Below, in pieces: positions 55,387 through 63,417 of a stretch of DNA of 64,000 nt. Position numbers and translations under genes: made by a program. The first letter of the stretch is position 1; each line of letters starts with the position of its first letter. The notes beneath the pieces are model-generated. The model was given only the letters and a program-made list of their open reading frames with translations, had not been told where the DNA came from and did no database searches. Origin of the DNA: Pseudomonas tolaasii NCPPB 2192 (GTDB lineage Bacteria > Pseudomonadota > Gammaproteobacteria > Pseudomonadales > Pseudomonadaceae); the NCBI RefSeq assembly GCF_002813445.1, contig NZ_PHHD01000001.1, positions 2,914,001-2,978,000 on the forward strand, read 5' to 3'.

Positions 55387-56166
55387 TTATTTACCGCTGT
55401 AGAGGTTCAGATCGCCGAAGTGTTTCTTCTGGATAGTGGCGTAGGTGCCATCATCGTGTAACGCTTTGATACCTTTATCGAGCAGGGCCTTGAGGTCTTT
55501 GTTACCTTTTTTGATACCGACCGCCGTTTTGGCGGGCAGCAACGGGTCATCAATTGCCTTGCTGACTTCGTAGTCAGCACCGGCCGGCGACTTCAAAAAG
55601 CCCAGTTCGGCTTGCAGCATGTCTTGTACCGAAGCGTCCAGGCGGCCCGAGGTCAGGTCTGCATACACTTGGTCCTGGTTGGCGTAGGCCTTGGTGGTTA
55701 CACCGGCCTTGTCCAGCACGGCCTTGGCGTAGGCTTCCTGAATGGTGCCTTGCTCGTAGCCCACGGATTTGCCCTTGAGCGACTCAGGCGTGGAGTAGTT
55801 CGCGCCTTTTTTGAACACCAGGGACGTCGGGCCGGAGAACAGCTCGCTGGAGAAGTCGATCGCCTTTTCACGGGCTTCAGTTACGGTCATCGACGAAATC
55901 ACGCCATCGAATTTGTTGGCGTTCAGGCCTGGAATCATGCCGTCGAAGTCACTTTCGACCCACTTGCACTTCACTTTCAGCTCGGCGCAGATCGCATTGC
56001 CCAGGTCGATATCGAAGCCCACCAGGCTGCCGTCAGCGGCCTTGGATTCGAATGGCGCGTAGGACGGATCGACACCAAAACGCAATTCCTTGTATTCCTT
56101 GGCTGTAGCAACACCAGCAGCCATGCACAGAGCCAGTGCAGAAAGGGTCAGCAATGCTTTTTTCAT
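55387..56166 (-). CDS. aotJ: Periplasmic basic amino-acid binding protein (AotJ/ArgT type)
   Basis: Family 3 solute-binding protein, 259 residues from ATG 56166, with a Sec signal peptide (MKKALLTLSALALCMAAG, cut after ATA). The ligand site carries the family segments FGVDPSYAPFESK, GFDIDLGNAI and MTVTEAREKAIDFS, typical of lysine/arginine/ornithine and histidine binders. First gene of the operon and the one closest to the sigma-54 promoter. Exact ligand uncertain. Confidence 0.88.
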   Translation of the reverse strand: MKKALLTLSALALCMAAGVATAKEYKELRFGVDPSYAPFESKAADGSLVGFDIDLGNAICAELKVKCKWVESDFDGMIPGLNANKFDGVISSMTVTEAREKAIDFSSELFSGPTSLVFKKGANYSTPESLKGKSVGYEQGTIQEAYAKAVLDKAGVTTKAYANQDQVYADLTSGRLDASVQDMLQAELGFLKSPAGADYEVSKAIDDPLLPAKTAVGIKKGNKDLKALLDKGIKALHDDGTYATIQKKHFGDLNLYSGK

Positions 56167-56246
56167 TATGTAATCCCTGGAAACCAAGATAAGCGCTTGT
56201 GGCGCGTTTAGGACTGTTACTGAACGGTGTCAGACGGATCTCAAGT

Positions 56247-56262
56247 AGCAATTTCTGCACCA
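56247..56262 (-). promoter_or_regulatory. Sigma-54 (RpoN) promoter of the aot-like operon
   Basis: On the minus strand TGGTGCAGAAATTGCT matches the sigma-54 pattern TGGYRYR-N4-TTGCW at every specified position, with GG and GC separated by ten bases. The predicted transcription start is near 56236, about 70 bases before aotJ. No equally good sigma-70 promoter was noticed in the 233-base gap 56167-56399. Confidence 0.8.
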
Positions 56263-56316
56263 TAGTTCCGAATGAGTGTTTTAAAAGGTGGGACGAGGGC
56301 GTTCTGAGTGTAGGAG

Positions 56317-56334
56317 ATGCCCGAAAATGGGCAT
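56317..56334. promoter_or_regulatory. Dyad upstream of the sigma-54 promoter
   Basis: ATGCCC and GGGCAT flank a six-base AT-rich centre, about 55-75 bases upstream of the -24 element. It may be a second regulator site or the end of the ligase transcript. It lacks a T run for termination. Confidence 0.4.
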
Positions 56335-56345
56335 TGGTTTTTCTG

Positions 56346-56361
56346 TGCACCAATTTGGTTC
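56346..56361. promoter_or_regulatory. Candidate NtrC enhancer site
   Basis: TGCACCAATTTGGTTC reads as a perfect NtrC half-site TGCACC, a five-base spacer and an imperfect GGTTC half. It lies about 85-100 bases upstream of the -24 element, a usual distance for a sigma-54 activator. Confidence 0.55.
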
Positions 56362-56399
56362 TTGGCCCACATTGATGTGTAGTGTTTGGGAGGGGCGGG

Positions 56400-58034
56400 T
56401 CAGGTCAGCAAGTCTTGCAGGGTGGCGAGGTTGTCCGCTTCCTCCACCGCCTTATCCTGCCGCCACCGCAACATCCGCGGAAACCTTACCGCGATCCCGC
56501 TTTTGTGCCGCTTGGACAAGGCGATGCCCTCAAACCCCAGTTCAAACACCATGCTCGGCGTGACGCTGCTGACCGGGCCGAATTTCTCTACCGTGGTTTT
56601 GCGCACTATGGCGTCAACCTTGCGCATTTCTTCGTCGGTCAGCCCCGAATAGGCCTTGGCGAAGGGCACCAGGGTGCGCTCGGTGCCTGGCGGGCCGTCC
56701 CACACGGCGAAGGTGTAGTCGCTATACAAGCTGGCGCGGCGACCATGGCCGCGCTGGGCGTAAATCAACACGGCATCGACGCTGAACGGGTCGACTTTCC
56801 ACTTCCACCACACGCCCATGTCTTTGGTGCGGCCCACGCCATACAGGCCGTCGCGGGCCTTGAGCATCATGCCTTCCACGCCGAGGCGACGGGAGTCTTC
56901 GCGCTGCTCGGCCAATTCGGCCCAGGTGGTGGCGGTCAGCAGGGGTGAGGGCAGCAACACTGGCCGGTTGCACTGCGCAATCACTTGCTCAAGCTGGGCG
57001 CGACGCTCGGCCTGAGGGTGGTTGCGCCAGTCGTCGCCCTGATGCTCCAGCAAGTCATAGGCAAGGACGGCCACCGGTGCATCGTCGAGCACTTTTTTGC
57101 TCAGGGTTTTACGGCCAATGCGCTGTTGCAGCAGGGCGAAGGGTTGTACTGAATCCTTCCAGACGACGATTTCGCCATCGATCACCGTGCCGTCAGGCAA
57201 GCCGCTGACCAGACTGTGCAGTTCGGGGAAACGCTCGGTGACCAGTTCCTCGCCGCGTGACCAGATCCACAGCCGGCCTTCGCGCTTGACCAGTTGCGCG
57301 CGAATGCCGTCCCACTTCCATTCCACCTGCCAGTCGGCGGGCGAGCCGAGCAGGCTGTCGAATTGCTCCACCGGTTGCGCCAACCCGTGGGCGAGAAAAA
57401 ACGGATAAGGCTGCCCGCCACGTTGCGCGTGTTCGTCGGACGATTCGGCGGCGATCAGCTTGAGGTAGCCCTCAGGCGTAGGTCGATTCGACAGGTCGGT
57501 GTAGCCCACCAGCCGCTGCGCCACGCGTTTGCTGTCCAGCTCGGCCATGGCGGCGAGGGCACGGGTGACCAGCAGTTTTGACACCCCCACGCGAAAGCTG
57601 CCGGTAATCAGCTTGATGCACACCATCAGGCTGGGTTGGTCCAGTTGCGCCCACAACGCGGGCAAGCGTTCGGCCAGCTCCAGAGGCGGCAGGCCGCGCA
57701 GGGGCAGGAGCTTTTCCTCCAGCCATACGGCCAGGCCGTCCTGCGAGGTGTAGGTGGATTCCGGTAACAGCAGGGAAATGGTCTCGGCCAGGTCGCCCAC
57801 CGATTGGTAGCTTTCTTCAAACAGCCACGGCTCGATGCCGGACGCGGCGGTGGCCATGTCTCTCAACAGGCGCGTGGGCACCAGTTGCCGAGGGCGCCCA
57901 CCGGACAAAAAGTACACGGCCCACGCGGCATCTTCCGGCGGCGCCTGGCGGAAATAGGCTTGCAGCGCCGCAAGCTTGGCATTGCTGGAGGTGGTGGCAT
58001 CCAGGTTGGCGTACAGCTCGGCGAACGCCTTCAT
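56400..58034 (-). CDS. ATP-dependent DNA ligase (LigC/LIG repair type)
   Basis: Seals DNA nicks with ATP. In 544 residues an amino-terminal helical DNA-binding domain (about 1-200) precedes the adenylation domain with nucleotidyl lysine K240 in EWKWDGIRAQL, then GEIVVWKD, GVEGMMLKARDG and WWKWKVDP (motifs III-V), and an OB domain. Its ATG overlaps the stop of the exonuclease gene. It belongs to the Exo-LIG-Lhr-PdeM repair set, which here is interrupted by the aot-like operon. Confidence 0.92.
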   Translation of the reverse strand: MKAFAELYANLDATTSSNAKLAALQAYFRQAPPEDAAWAVYFLSGGRPRQLVPTRLLRDMATAASGIEPWLFEESYQSVGDLAETISLLLPESTYTSQDGLAVWLEEKLLPLRGLPPLELAERLPALWAQLDQPSLMVCIKLITGSFRVGVSKLLVTRALAAMAELDSKRVAQRLVGYTDLSNRPTPEGYLKLIAAESSDEHAQRGGQPYPFFLAHGLAQPVEQFDSLLGSPADWQVEWKWDGIRAQLVKREGRLWIWSRGEELVTERFPELHSLVSGLPDGTVIDGEIVVWKDSVQPFALLQQRIGRKTLSKKVLDDAPVAVLAYDLLEHQGDDWRNHPQAERRAQLEQVIAQCNRPVLLPSPLLTATTWAELAEQREDSRRLGVEGMMLKARDGLYGVGRTKDMGVWWKWKVDPFSVDAVLIYAQRGHGRRASLYSDYTFAVWDGPPGTERTLVPFAKAYSGLTDEEMRKVDAIVRKTTVEKFGPVSSVTPSMVFELGFEGIALSKRHKSGIAVRFPRMLRWRQDKAVEEADNLATLQDLLT

Positions 58035-59035
58035 GCCGTGGCCTCTTCTTCATCATCGCCGTATTCGGTGGTGAAGCCTTGGGCATCCAGGCCTTTTTCC
58101 CGCAGGTGGCGCACCAAAACGCCTACAGAACCGTGGGTCACCATCACCCGTTCAGCGCCGGTTTGTTCGATGGCCCACAGCAGGCCGGGCCAGTCGGCGT
58201 GGTCCGACAGTACGAAGCCGCGGTCCACGCCCCGCCGCCGACGGGTTCCGCGCAAGCGCATCCAGCCGCTGGCGAAGGCATCGCTGTAGTCGCCAAAACG
58301 TTTGATCCAACTGCTGCCCCCGGCCGAGGGCGGCGCGATGATCAGCGCCTGGCGCAACAGTGGGTCGGTTTTTTTGAAGTCGCCGGCGTACAGGGTTTCG
58401 GGAATGTAGATGCCGGCTTCGCGGTACACGCGGTTCAAGGGTTCGACCGCGCCGTGGCTGAGGATCGGGCCGATGCTGGCGTCGATGCCATGCAGGATGC
58501 GCTGGGCCTTGCCGAAGGAATAGCAGAACAACACGCTGGCTTTGCCTGCCGCGATGTTGCCCTGCCACCAATCGTTGATCCCGGCAAAAATCTGCGCCTG
58601 GGGCTGCCAGCGGTAGATCGGCAAGCCAAAGGTGGATTCGGTGATAAAGGTGTGGCAACGCACCGGCTCGAAGGGTGCGCAGGTGCCATCGGGCTCGACT
58701 TTGTAGTCGCCGGACGCGACCCACACTTCGCCTTTGTATTCCAGGCGCACCTGGGCGGAGCCGAGCACATGCCCGGCGGGGTGAAAACTCAAGGTGACGC
58801 CGTGGTGCACCAGTGGTTCGCCGTAGGCCAGGGTTTGCAGGTTGATGTCCTGGCCCAGGCGCGAGCGCAGGATGCCTTCACCGGGGGCGGCCGCCAGGTA
58901 GTGCTCGTTGCCGGTACGGGCATGGTCGCCGTGGGCGTGGGTGATGACCGAGCGTTCGACGGGGCGCCAGGGGTCGATGTAGAAATCACCGGCGGGGCAG
59001 TAGAGGCCTTCGGGCCGGGCGATGACAAGGTCCAT
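58031..59035 (-). CDS. Ligase-associated SNM1-like DNA exonuclease
   Basis: Metallo-beta-lactamase/beta-CASP-fold nuclease, 334 residues, related to SNM1/Artemis and to RNA 3'-processing factors. The metal motif HAHGDHAR is at 33-40, followed by AGHVLGSAQ, ASGDYKVEPDG, ESTFGLP and LSDHADWPG. Its stop overlaps the ligase start by four bases, so the two are made together. In P. putida the homologue degrades single-stranded DNA and partners LIG, Lhr and the phosphoesterase. Confidence 0.92.
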   Translation of the reverse strand: MDLVIARPEGLYCPAGDFYIDPWRPVERSVITHAHGDHARTGNEHYLAAAPGEGILRSRLGQDINLQTLAYGEPLVHHGVTLSFHPAGHVLGSAQVRLEYKGEVWVASGDYKVEPDGTCAPFEPVRCHTFITESTFGLPIYRWQPQAQIFAGINDWWQGNIAAGKASVLFCYSFGKAQRILHGIDASIGPILSHGAVEPLNRVYREAGIYIPETLYAGDFKKTDPLLRQALIIAPPSAGGSSWIKRFGDYSDAFASGWMRLRGTRRRRGVDRGFVLSDHADWPGLLWAIEQTGAERVMVTHGSVGVLVRHLREKGLDAQGFTTEYGDDEEEATA

Positions 59036-59114
59036 GGGCGTGCCGGGGCAATGGGCTTATCAGTTAGGAGGCGGTGGCGGGGCTGGAAGTTCTATCTGAA
59101 TGCATGCAAAGCAA

Positions 59115-59205
59115 CTGTGGGAGCCGGCTTGCCTGCGATGGCGGTGCATCAGCCACTTGATCAGTGACTGACACGGCCTCATCGCAGGCAAGCCAGCTCC
59201 CACAT
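59115..59205. repeat. REP palindrome upstream of the exonuclease gene
   Basis: Convergent arms TGTGGGAGCCGGCTTGCC and GCAAGCCAGCTCCCACA around a centre with TGATCAGTGACTGA. It lies in the 200-base gap (59036-59235) between the exonuclease gene and quiP, which are on the same strand. Confidence 0.9.
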
Positions 59206-59235
59206 TTTTATCCGGTTCCTTCAGCGGGAACCGGG

Positions 59236-61677
59236 TTACTTGCCGGGGGTGAGGGTCAACCGGGTTTTCCCATAGGCCTTGTCGAAGTTCTGCGGCTGCA
59301 TCGGGAAGCTCAGGTATTGCGCCTTGAGCGACGGGTCGATGCCATTGGCGTAGTTCGGACTGGCCGGGTTGCCGGACTGGCCGGTGCCACCCTGGCCGCT
59401 CATCGGTTCGGCGAGGCCGAAGTCGACGATCATGCGCAGTGCCGGCACCTGGGTGGTGGCGAAGTCCTGGCCCCAACTGTACGGCGCCGGGTTCAGGGTG
59501 TTGTGGTCGCCGCCGCTGGCGAACGGGCCGCGAATCGTTTGGCCATTGAGGTTCTTCCAGGTGGTGGTGTGCAGTTTGCCCCACTGCCAGGCCTTGTGGT
59601 CGCCGCCCAACTGGCTGTCGCCGGCGGTAATCGCGGCGGCCAGGCTGCGGGCGAGGATCGCCGGTTTGTCTTCTTTTTGCGGCGTGCGCGAGTCGTCCCA
59701 GAACGGGCTGTCTTCGCGGCCCAGCAAATGGTCGGCGGTGGCGGAGTAGGACAGGCCGCCATTGCTGACAAAGGCTTTCCAGCTGGCACTGTTTTCCGGG
59801 CCGAGCTTGTCGAGGAAGATCTGTTTGGCGCTTTCCTGCAGGAACAGTTCGTAGATCGCCGCGTCGGCAGAGGTCGACACGAGGCGGCCATCAAACGCCA
59901 TCAGGCGGCCCAGCGCTTCGCGTGCCTTGCCCGCCTCGGCGGCCGGCAGTGCATCAATCGCCTGTTTCAGCGGCTGGGCCATGCCCGGCGCCTGGAGCAT
60001 GGTCTTGAGCTTGGCGGCGAACGTGGTGGTCTGGTCGTATTGCATCGCGATCAGGCTGCGGCTGTCGTGTTTGCCTGCATTGGCCAGTTGCGCCAGGCGC
60101 TCGCTGCGCTCCGGTGCGTCCCACGAGTTGGACAGCTGCATGCCGTAGCCGCGTGGTGCAGTGCGCTGGTTGGCGGTGCCGATCCAGCCTTGCGGCGGGT
60201 CTTGATCGTAAGGGTGCAGCATCGCGTCGGCGTAGCCATCCCAGTCAAAGCGCGCGTCCCAGCCCGGCGAGGGCAGCAGGCCTTCGCCTTCGCGGCGGTT
60301 GGGGAAGCGGCCGGTGACTTGCCAGCCAATGTTGGTGGCGTCGGCAAAAATCATGTTCAGGGCGATGGCGCGGATTTCACGGGTGGCGTCCGACGCCTTG
60401 CCGGCGTTTTGCGCGCGGGACAGGTCGAAGAACGCGTCCAGGCTCTTGTCGTCCTTGAAATCGGCGGTTTGCAGGGCCAGGCCGAAACCGCTGGTCAGGG
60501 CCTGGCTGCTGTTGAGCAGGGCGCCGTGACGGGTTTCGTACACCACTTCGCGAATCGGCCGCTGGCCTTTGGCGAAGAAGGTTTCGTTACGCACACCGGC
60601 CGGTAGCCATTTTCCGTTGTTCTCGTAATACAACGCGCTGCCCTGGCGTTTGACCTTTTCCAGGAACAGGTCCTGGGTGTCGCCTTTGACCGAGCTCATG
60701 CTCCAGGCCACTTTGCCGTTGAAACCGGACAGCAGCGTCGGCAAACCGGCAATCGAGACGCCGACGGCCTGGTATTTCGGCGCGCGGATCTGCACGTAGT
60801 TCCACGGCGACGGTGCTTGCGGCGCGGCTGCCAGGTCGCTGGCCAACAGGCTTTTGCCGCTGCGCGCGCGTTGCGGGCCAATCGCCCAGTTGCTCGAGGT
60901 GGTGACCGCCAGCGCGTTGAGGCTGTTGAGTTGCTGGCCGACCGCTTCCAGCCCGGCAAGGCCGGTAATCTGGCTGAGGTTCACGCCTTTGAGCTTGTCG
61001 GTTTCAGCCTGCGGGATCGGTTCGTCCGGCGCGCTTGGGGTGAGCCAGGCAAGTTTGTCGACGCCGACTTTTTGCGCCAGTACCAGCGACGACAATTCTT
61101 CCTGCAAGTTGCTCGACTCGCTGAAATTCAGCAGGCAGAACAACAGCGCCGAATCTTCCGGCTTCCAGTACTCGGGCTTGTAGCCGGTCTGGGCCAGGTC
61201 CGGCGGCAGCTTGTCGCGGTAGCGGAACAGGTAAGCGTTGACGCCCCGCGCATACACTTCGAAGAAGCGCTTGAGACGCGGGCTTGATGCGTTATACAGC
61301 TCGCCGGCGCTTTTTTTCAGGTTGACCGCGCGCATGAACCGGTCGACATCCAGCACCTCGGGCCCGGACATTTCCGCCAGACGGCCCTGAGCCAGCAGAC
61401 GCAGGGTAACCATCTGGGTGATGCGGTCGCTGGCGTGTACATAGCCGAGGCTGAACAGTGCGTCGTGGAAGGTGTTGCTTTCGATCAGCGGCATGCCCTG
61501 GGCATTGCGGCGCACCGACACATTTTGTGCCAGGCCTTTGATCGGCTGCACGCCGGCGACCGGCGGCAGGGTGTCCTGGGTGCTCTGGAGCTGGCAACCG
61601 GCCAGGCTTAATGCACTGGCTACTGCCGCGGCAACGCCGAACCGGGGAAGAAAGTGTGAAAGGGCTGGCGAGGCCAT
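59236..61677 (-). CDS. quiP: QuiP-like acyl-homoserine-lactone acylase (penicillin acylase family lipoprotein)
   Basis: Ntn-hydrolase precursor of 813 residues. A signal peptide ends in the lipobox LAGC (C28, Gln at +2, predicting the outer membrane). The auto-cleavage site with the nucleophile serine is in AVTTSSNWAIGPQR, with S261 the likely new amino terminus of the beta chain. Later motifs such as NIGWQVTGRFPNR and GWIGTANQRTAPRGYG match P. aeruginosa QuiP, which hydrolyses long-chain AHL signals. The usual SNNW at the nucleophile reads SSNW here. The ligand could also be another acyl amide. Confidence 0.85.
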   Translation of the reverse strand: MASPALSHFLPRFGVAAAVASALSLAGCQLQSTQDTLPPVAGVQPIKGLAQNVSVRRNAQGMPLIESNTFHDALFSLGYVHASDRITQMVTLRLLAQGRLAEMSGPEVLDVDRFMRAVNLKKSAGELYNASSPRLKRFFEVYARGVNAYLFRYRDKLPPDLAQTGYKPEYWKPEDSALLFCLLNFSESSNLQEELSSLVLAQKVGVDKLAWLTPSAPDEPIPQAETDKLKGVNLSQITGLAGLEAVGQQLNSLNALAVTTSSNWAIGPQRARSGKSLLASDLAAAPQAPSPWNYVQIRAPKYQAVGVSIAGLPTLLSGFNGKVAWSMSSVKGDTQDLFLEKVKRQGSALYYENNGKWLPAGVRNETFFAKGQRPIREVVYETRHGALLNSSQALTSGFGLALQTADFKDDKSLDAFFDLSRAQNAGKASDATREIRAIALNMIFADATNIGWQVTGRFPNRREGEGLLPSPGWDARFDWDGYADAMLHPYDQDPPQGWIGTANQRTAPRGYGMQLSNSWDAPERSERLAQLANAGKHDSRSLIAMQYDQTTTFAAKLKTMLQAPGMAQPLKQAIDALPAAEAGKAREALGRLMAFDGRLVSTSADAAIYELFLQESAKQIFLDKLGPENSASWKAFVSNGGLSYSATADHLLGREDSPFWDDSRTPQKEDKPAILARSLAAAITAGDSQLGGDHKAWQWGKLHTTTWKNLNGQTIRGPFASGGDHNTLNPAPYSWGQDFATTQVPALRMIVDFGLAEPMSGQGGTGQSGNPASPNYANGIDPSLKAQYLSFPMQPQNFDKAYGKTRLTLTPGK

Positions 61678-61758
61678 GGCAAAGCTCCTGCGGGGGGTAG
61701 CGTCAGTAAAGGCGCTACGTTAGTGAGCGCGGCGAAACGACGCAAGCGGGAGTTGCGA

Positions 61759-61871
61759 GATCGTTCCCACGCTCTGCGTGGTAACGCATCCCATGACGCT
61801 CTGCGTCACGATTTTAAAGGCGGGCGCAGAGCGTCCAGGGCGGCATTCCCACGCAGAGCGTGGGAACGATC
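61759..61871. repeat. Second-family palindromic repeat (copy 2)
   Basis: Same outer arms as the copy at 47140 (GATCGTTCCCACGCTCTGC ... GCAGAGCGTGGGAACGATC), with an inner GACGCTCTGCGTC / GCGCAGAGCGTC pair and a different centre (ATTTTAAAGGCGGG). It fills the gap between yfcG and quiP. Confidence 0.9.
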
Positions 61872-61881
61872 AGGGGAGAGG

Positions 61882-62526
61882 TCAGGATTTCGGCGGGTTT
61901 ACTTTTTGCACCAGTTCATAGGCGCGAACCGTCGCCGGCCGTTCCTTGATGCTGTTGAACCAGCGCTGCACATGTGGGAAGTCTTCCAGGCGCTGGCTCT
62001 GCCACTTGTGGGAAACAATCCACGGGTAGATGGCCATGTCGGCAATGCTGTACTCCGCGCCGGCGACGAACGGCCGATCTGCCAGGCGCCGGTCCAGTAC
62101 GCCGTACAGCCGCGCGGTTTCGTCCACATAGCGTTTGATCGCATAGGGGATTTTCTCCGGTGCGAACTGGCTGAAGTGGTGGTTCTGGCCCGCCATCGGC
62201 CCCAGACCGCCCATTTGCCAGAACAGCCACTGCAGGGCCTCCTGGCGGCCGCGCAGGTCTTTGGGGATGAACTGGCCGGTCTTTTCCGCGAGGTACAACA
62301 GGATGGCGCCGGATTCGAACAACGAAATCGGCGCACCGCCGTCGGCCGGGGTGTGATCGACGATGGCCGGAATGCGGTTGTTGGGAGCGATCTTCAGGAA
62401 GTCCGGCTTGAACTGGTCGCCCTGGCCGATGTTGATCGGGTGCACCTTGTAGGGCAGCCCGGCTTCTTCCAGGAACAACGATACTTTGTGGCCGTTGGGG
62501 GTAGTCCAATAGTACAGGTCGATCAT
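61882..62526 (-). CDS. yfcG: YfcG-like glutathione transferase / disulfide reductase
   Basis: Nu-class glutathione S-transferase fold protein of 214 residues from ATG 62526 (MIDLYYWTTPNGHKV). The amino-terminal thioredoxin-like domain has the YfcG glutathione-site TPNGHK, NNRIPAIVDH and SLFESGAILLYLAEKTG; the helical domain has LQWLFWQMGGLGPMAGQNHHF and SIADMAIYPW. E. coli YfcG has little transferase activity and reduces disulfides with glutathione; the same is inferred here. Single gene, flanked by the repeat and the metal-transport genes. Confidence 0.92.
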   Translation of the reverse strand: MIDLYYWTTPNGHKVSLFLEEAGLPYKVHPINIGQGDQFKPDFLKIAPNNRIPAIVDHTPADGGAPISLFESGAILLYLAEKTGQFIPKDLRGRQEALQWLFWQMGGLGPMAGQNHHFSQFAPEKIPYAIKRYVDETARLYGVLDRRLADRPFVAGAEYSIADMAIYPWIVSHKWQSQRLEDFPHVQRWFNSIKERPATVRAYELVQKVNPPKS

Positions 62527-62631
62527 GAAGCTCTCCAAAGGTGGTGATGCTTGAGCGAATGCCTGTTGCTATAGGTAATGTTCCATTGATGGAAATTCAA
62601 TGAAACATTTGTGCATACCCTTAGAAGCCAT

Positions 62632-63417
62632 TCACACAGCACCGTCCACCAGCACCTGCAACGACTGCTGCGAGCAGCGCTCGATGCGCACTTGCACGCG
62701 GTACACCTCGGCAAACATCAGCGGGTCGAGCACGGCATCGGCTTTGCCGCTGGCATACAAGCGGCCTTCGCGCAGCACGGCGATATGGTCGGCAAAACGC
62801 GCAGCCAGGTTAATGTCGTGCAGCACCACCACGGCGATCAGGTGGTGTTCGCGCACCAGAGCGCGCACGCATTCCATGACTTTCAATTGGTAGTTGAGGT
62901 CGAGGGCGCTGGTGGGTTCGTCCAGCAACATCACTTGCGGGCGCCGCGCGATCAGCTGAGCCAGGCTGACCAGTTGGCGCTGGCCGCCGGACAGCGTGCT
63001 CAACAGTTGGTCGGCCAAGTGCGCGATGCCGATGCGTTGCAACGCCTCGAAACCTTCGCGCAGGCAGGCGTCACTCGACAGTGGAATGCCATCCACATTG
63101 GCCACACGCAAGGCGGCGATCACGCTTTCCATCACGCTGAGACTCAAGCCCGGCGGCAGGTTCTGCGGCATATAAGTGACGCGCCGCGCCCGCTCGGCCA
63201 CCGACATGGCGGACAGGTCGAGATCACCCAGCCGCACCACGCCTTGCATCTTTTCCAGCCCGGCCACGGCGCGCAGCAAGGTGGATTTGCCGGCGCCATT
63301 GGGGCCGATCAAGGCCGTGAGGCTGCCGTGGGGCAGGGTGGGCAAGCTCAGGTCATGCACGATCTGGCGACGCCCGTAACTGACATTGGCGTGGTGTACC
63401 GACAAACCCGCACTCAT
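62632..63417 (-). CDS. FecE/FepC-type ABC transporter ATPase (iron-siderophore or cobalamin importer)
   Basis: ATP-binding protein of 261 residues with Walker A GPNGAGKST, Q-loop in YMPQNLPPG, signature LSGGQRQLV, Walker B VMLLDEPTSALD and switch histidine in VVLHDINLAARF. The sequence and the FecCD-type permease that overlaps its start by four bases identify a metal-chelate importer. The substrate cannot be read from these genes; the binding protein and receptor are outside the window. Confidence 0.9.
   Translation of the reverse strand: MSAGLSVHHANVSYGRRQIVHDLSLPTLPHGSLTALIGPNGAGKSTLLRAVAGLEKMQGVVRLGDLDLSAMSVAERARRVTYMPQNLPPGLSLSVMESVIAALRVANVDGIPLSSDACLREGFEALQRIGIAHLADQLLSTLSGGQRQLVSLAQLIARRPQVMLLDEPTSALDLNYQLKVMECVRALVREHHLIAVVVLHDINLAARFADHIAVLREGRLYASGKADAVLDPLMFAEVYRVQVRIERCSQQSLQVLVDGAV

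Noticed and set aside
51985..56166. Calling this the main aotJQMOP-argR arginine operon
   Set aside because: Gene order matches but argR is missing and the promoter is of sigma-54 type; it may be a paralogous cluster, so the aot symbols are given as family labels.
48797..59035. A defence island or mobile element around the helicase, nuclease and ligase genes
   Set aside because: No integrase, transposase, attachment repeats or composition shift; the four enzymes are a known repair set and the rest is a transporter.
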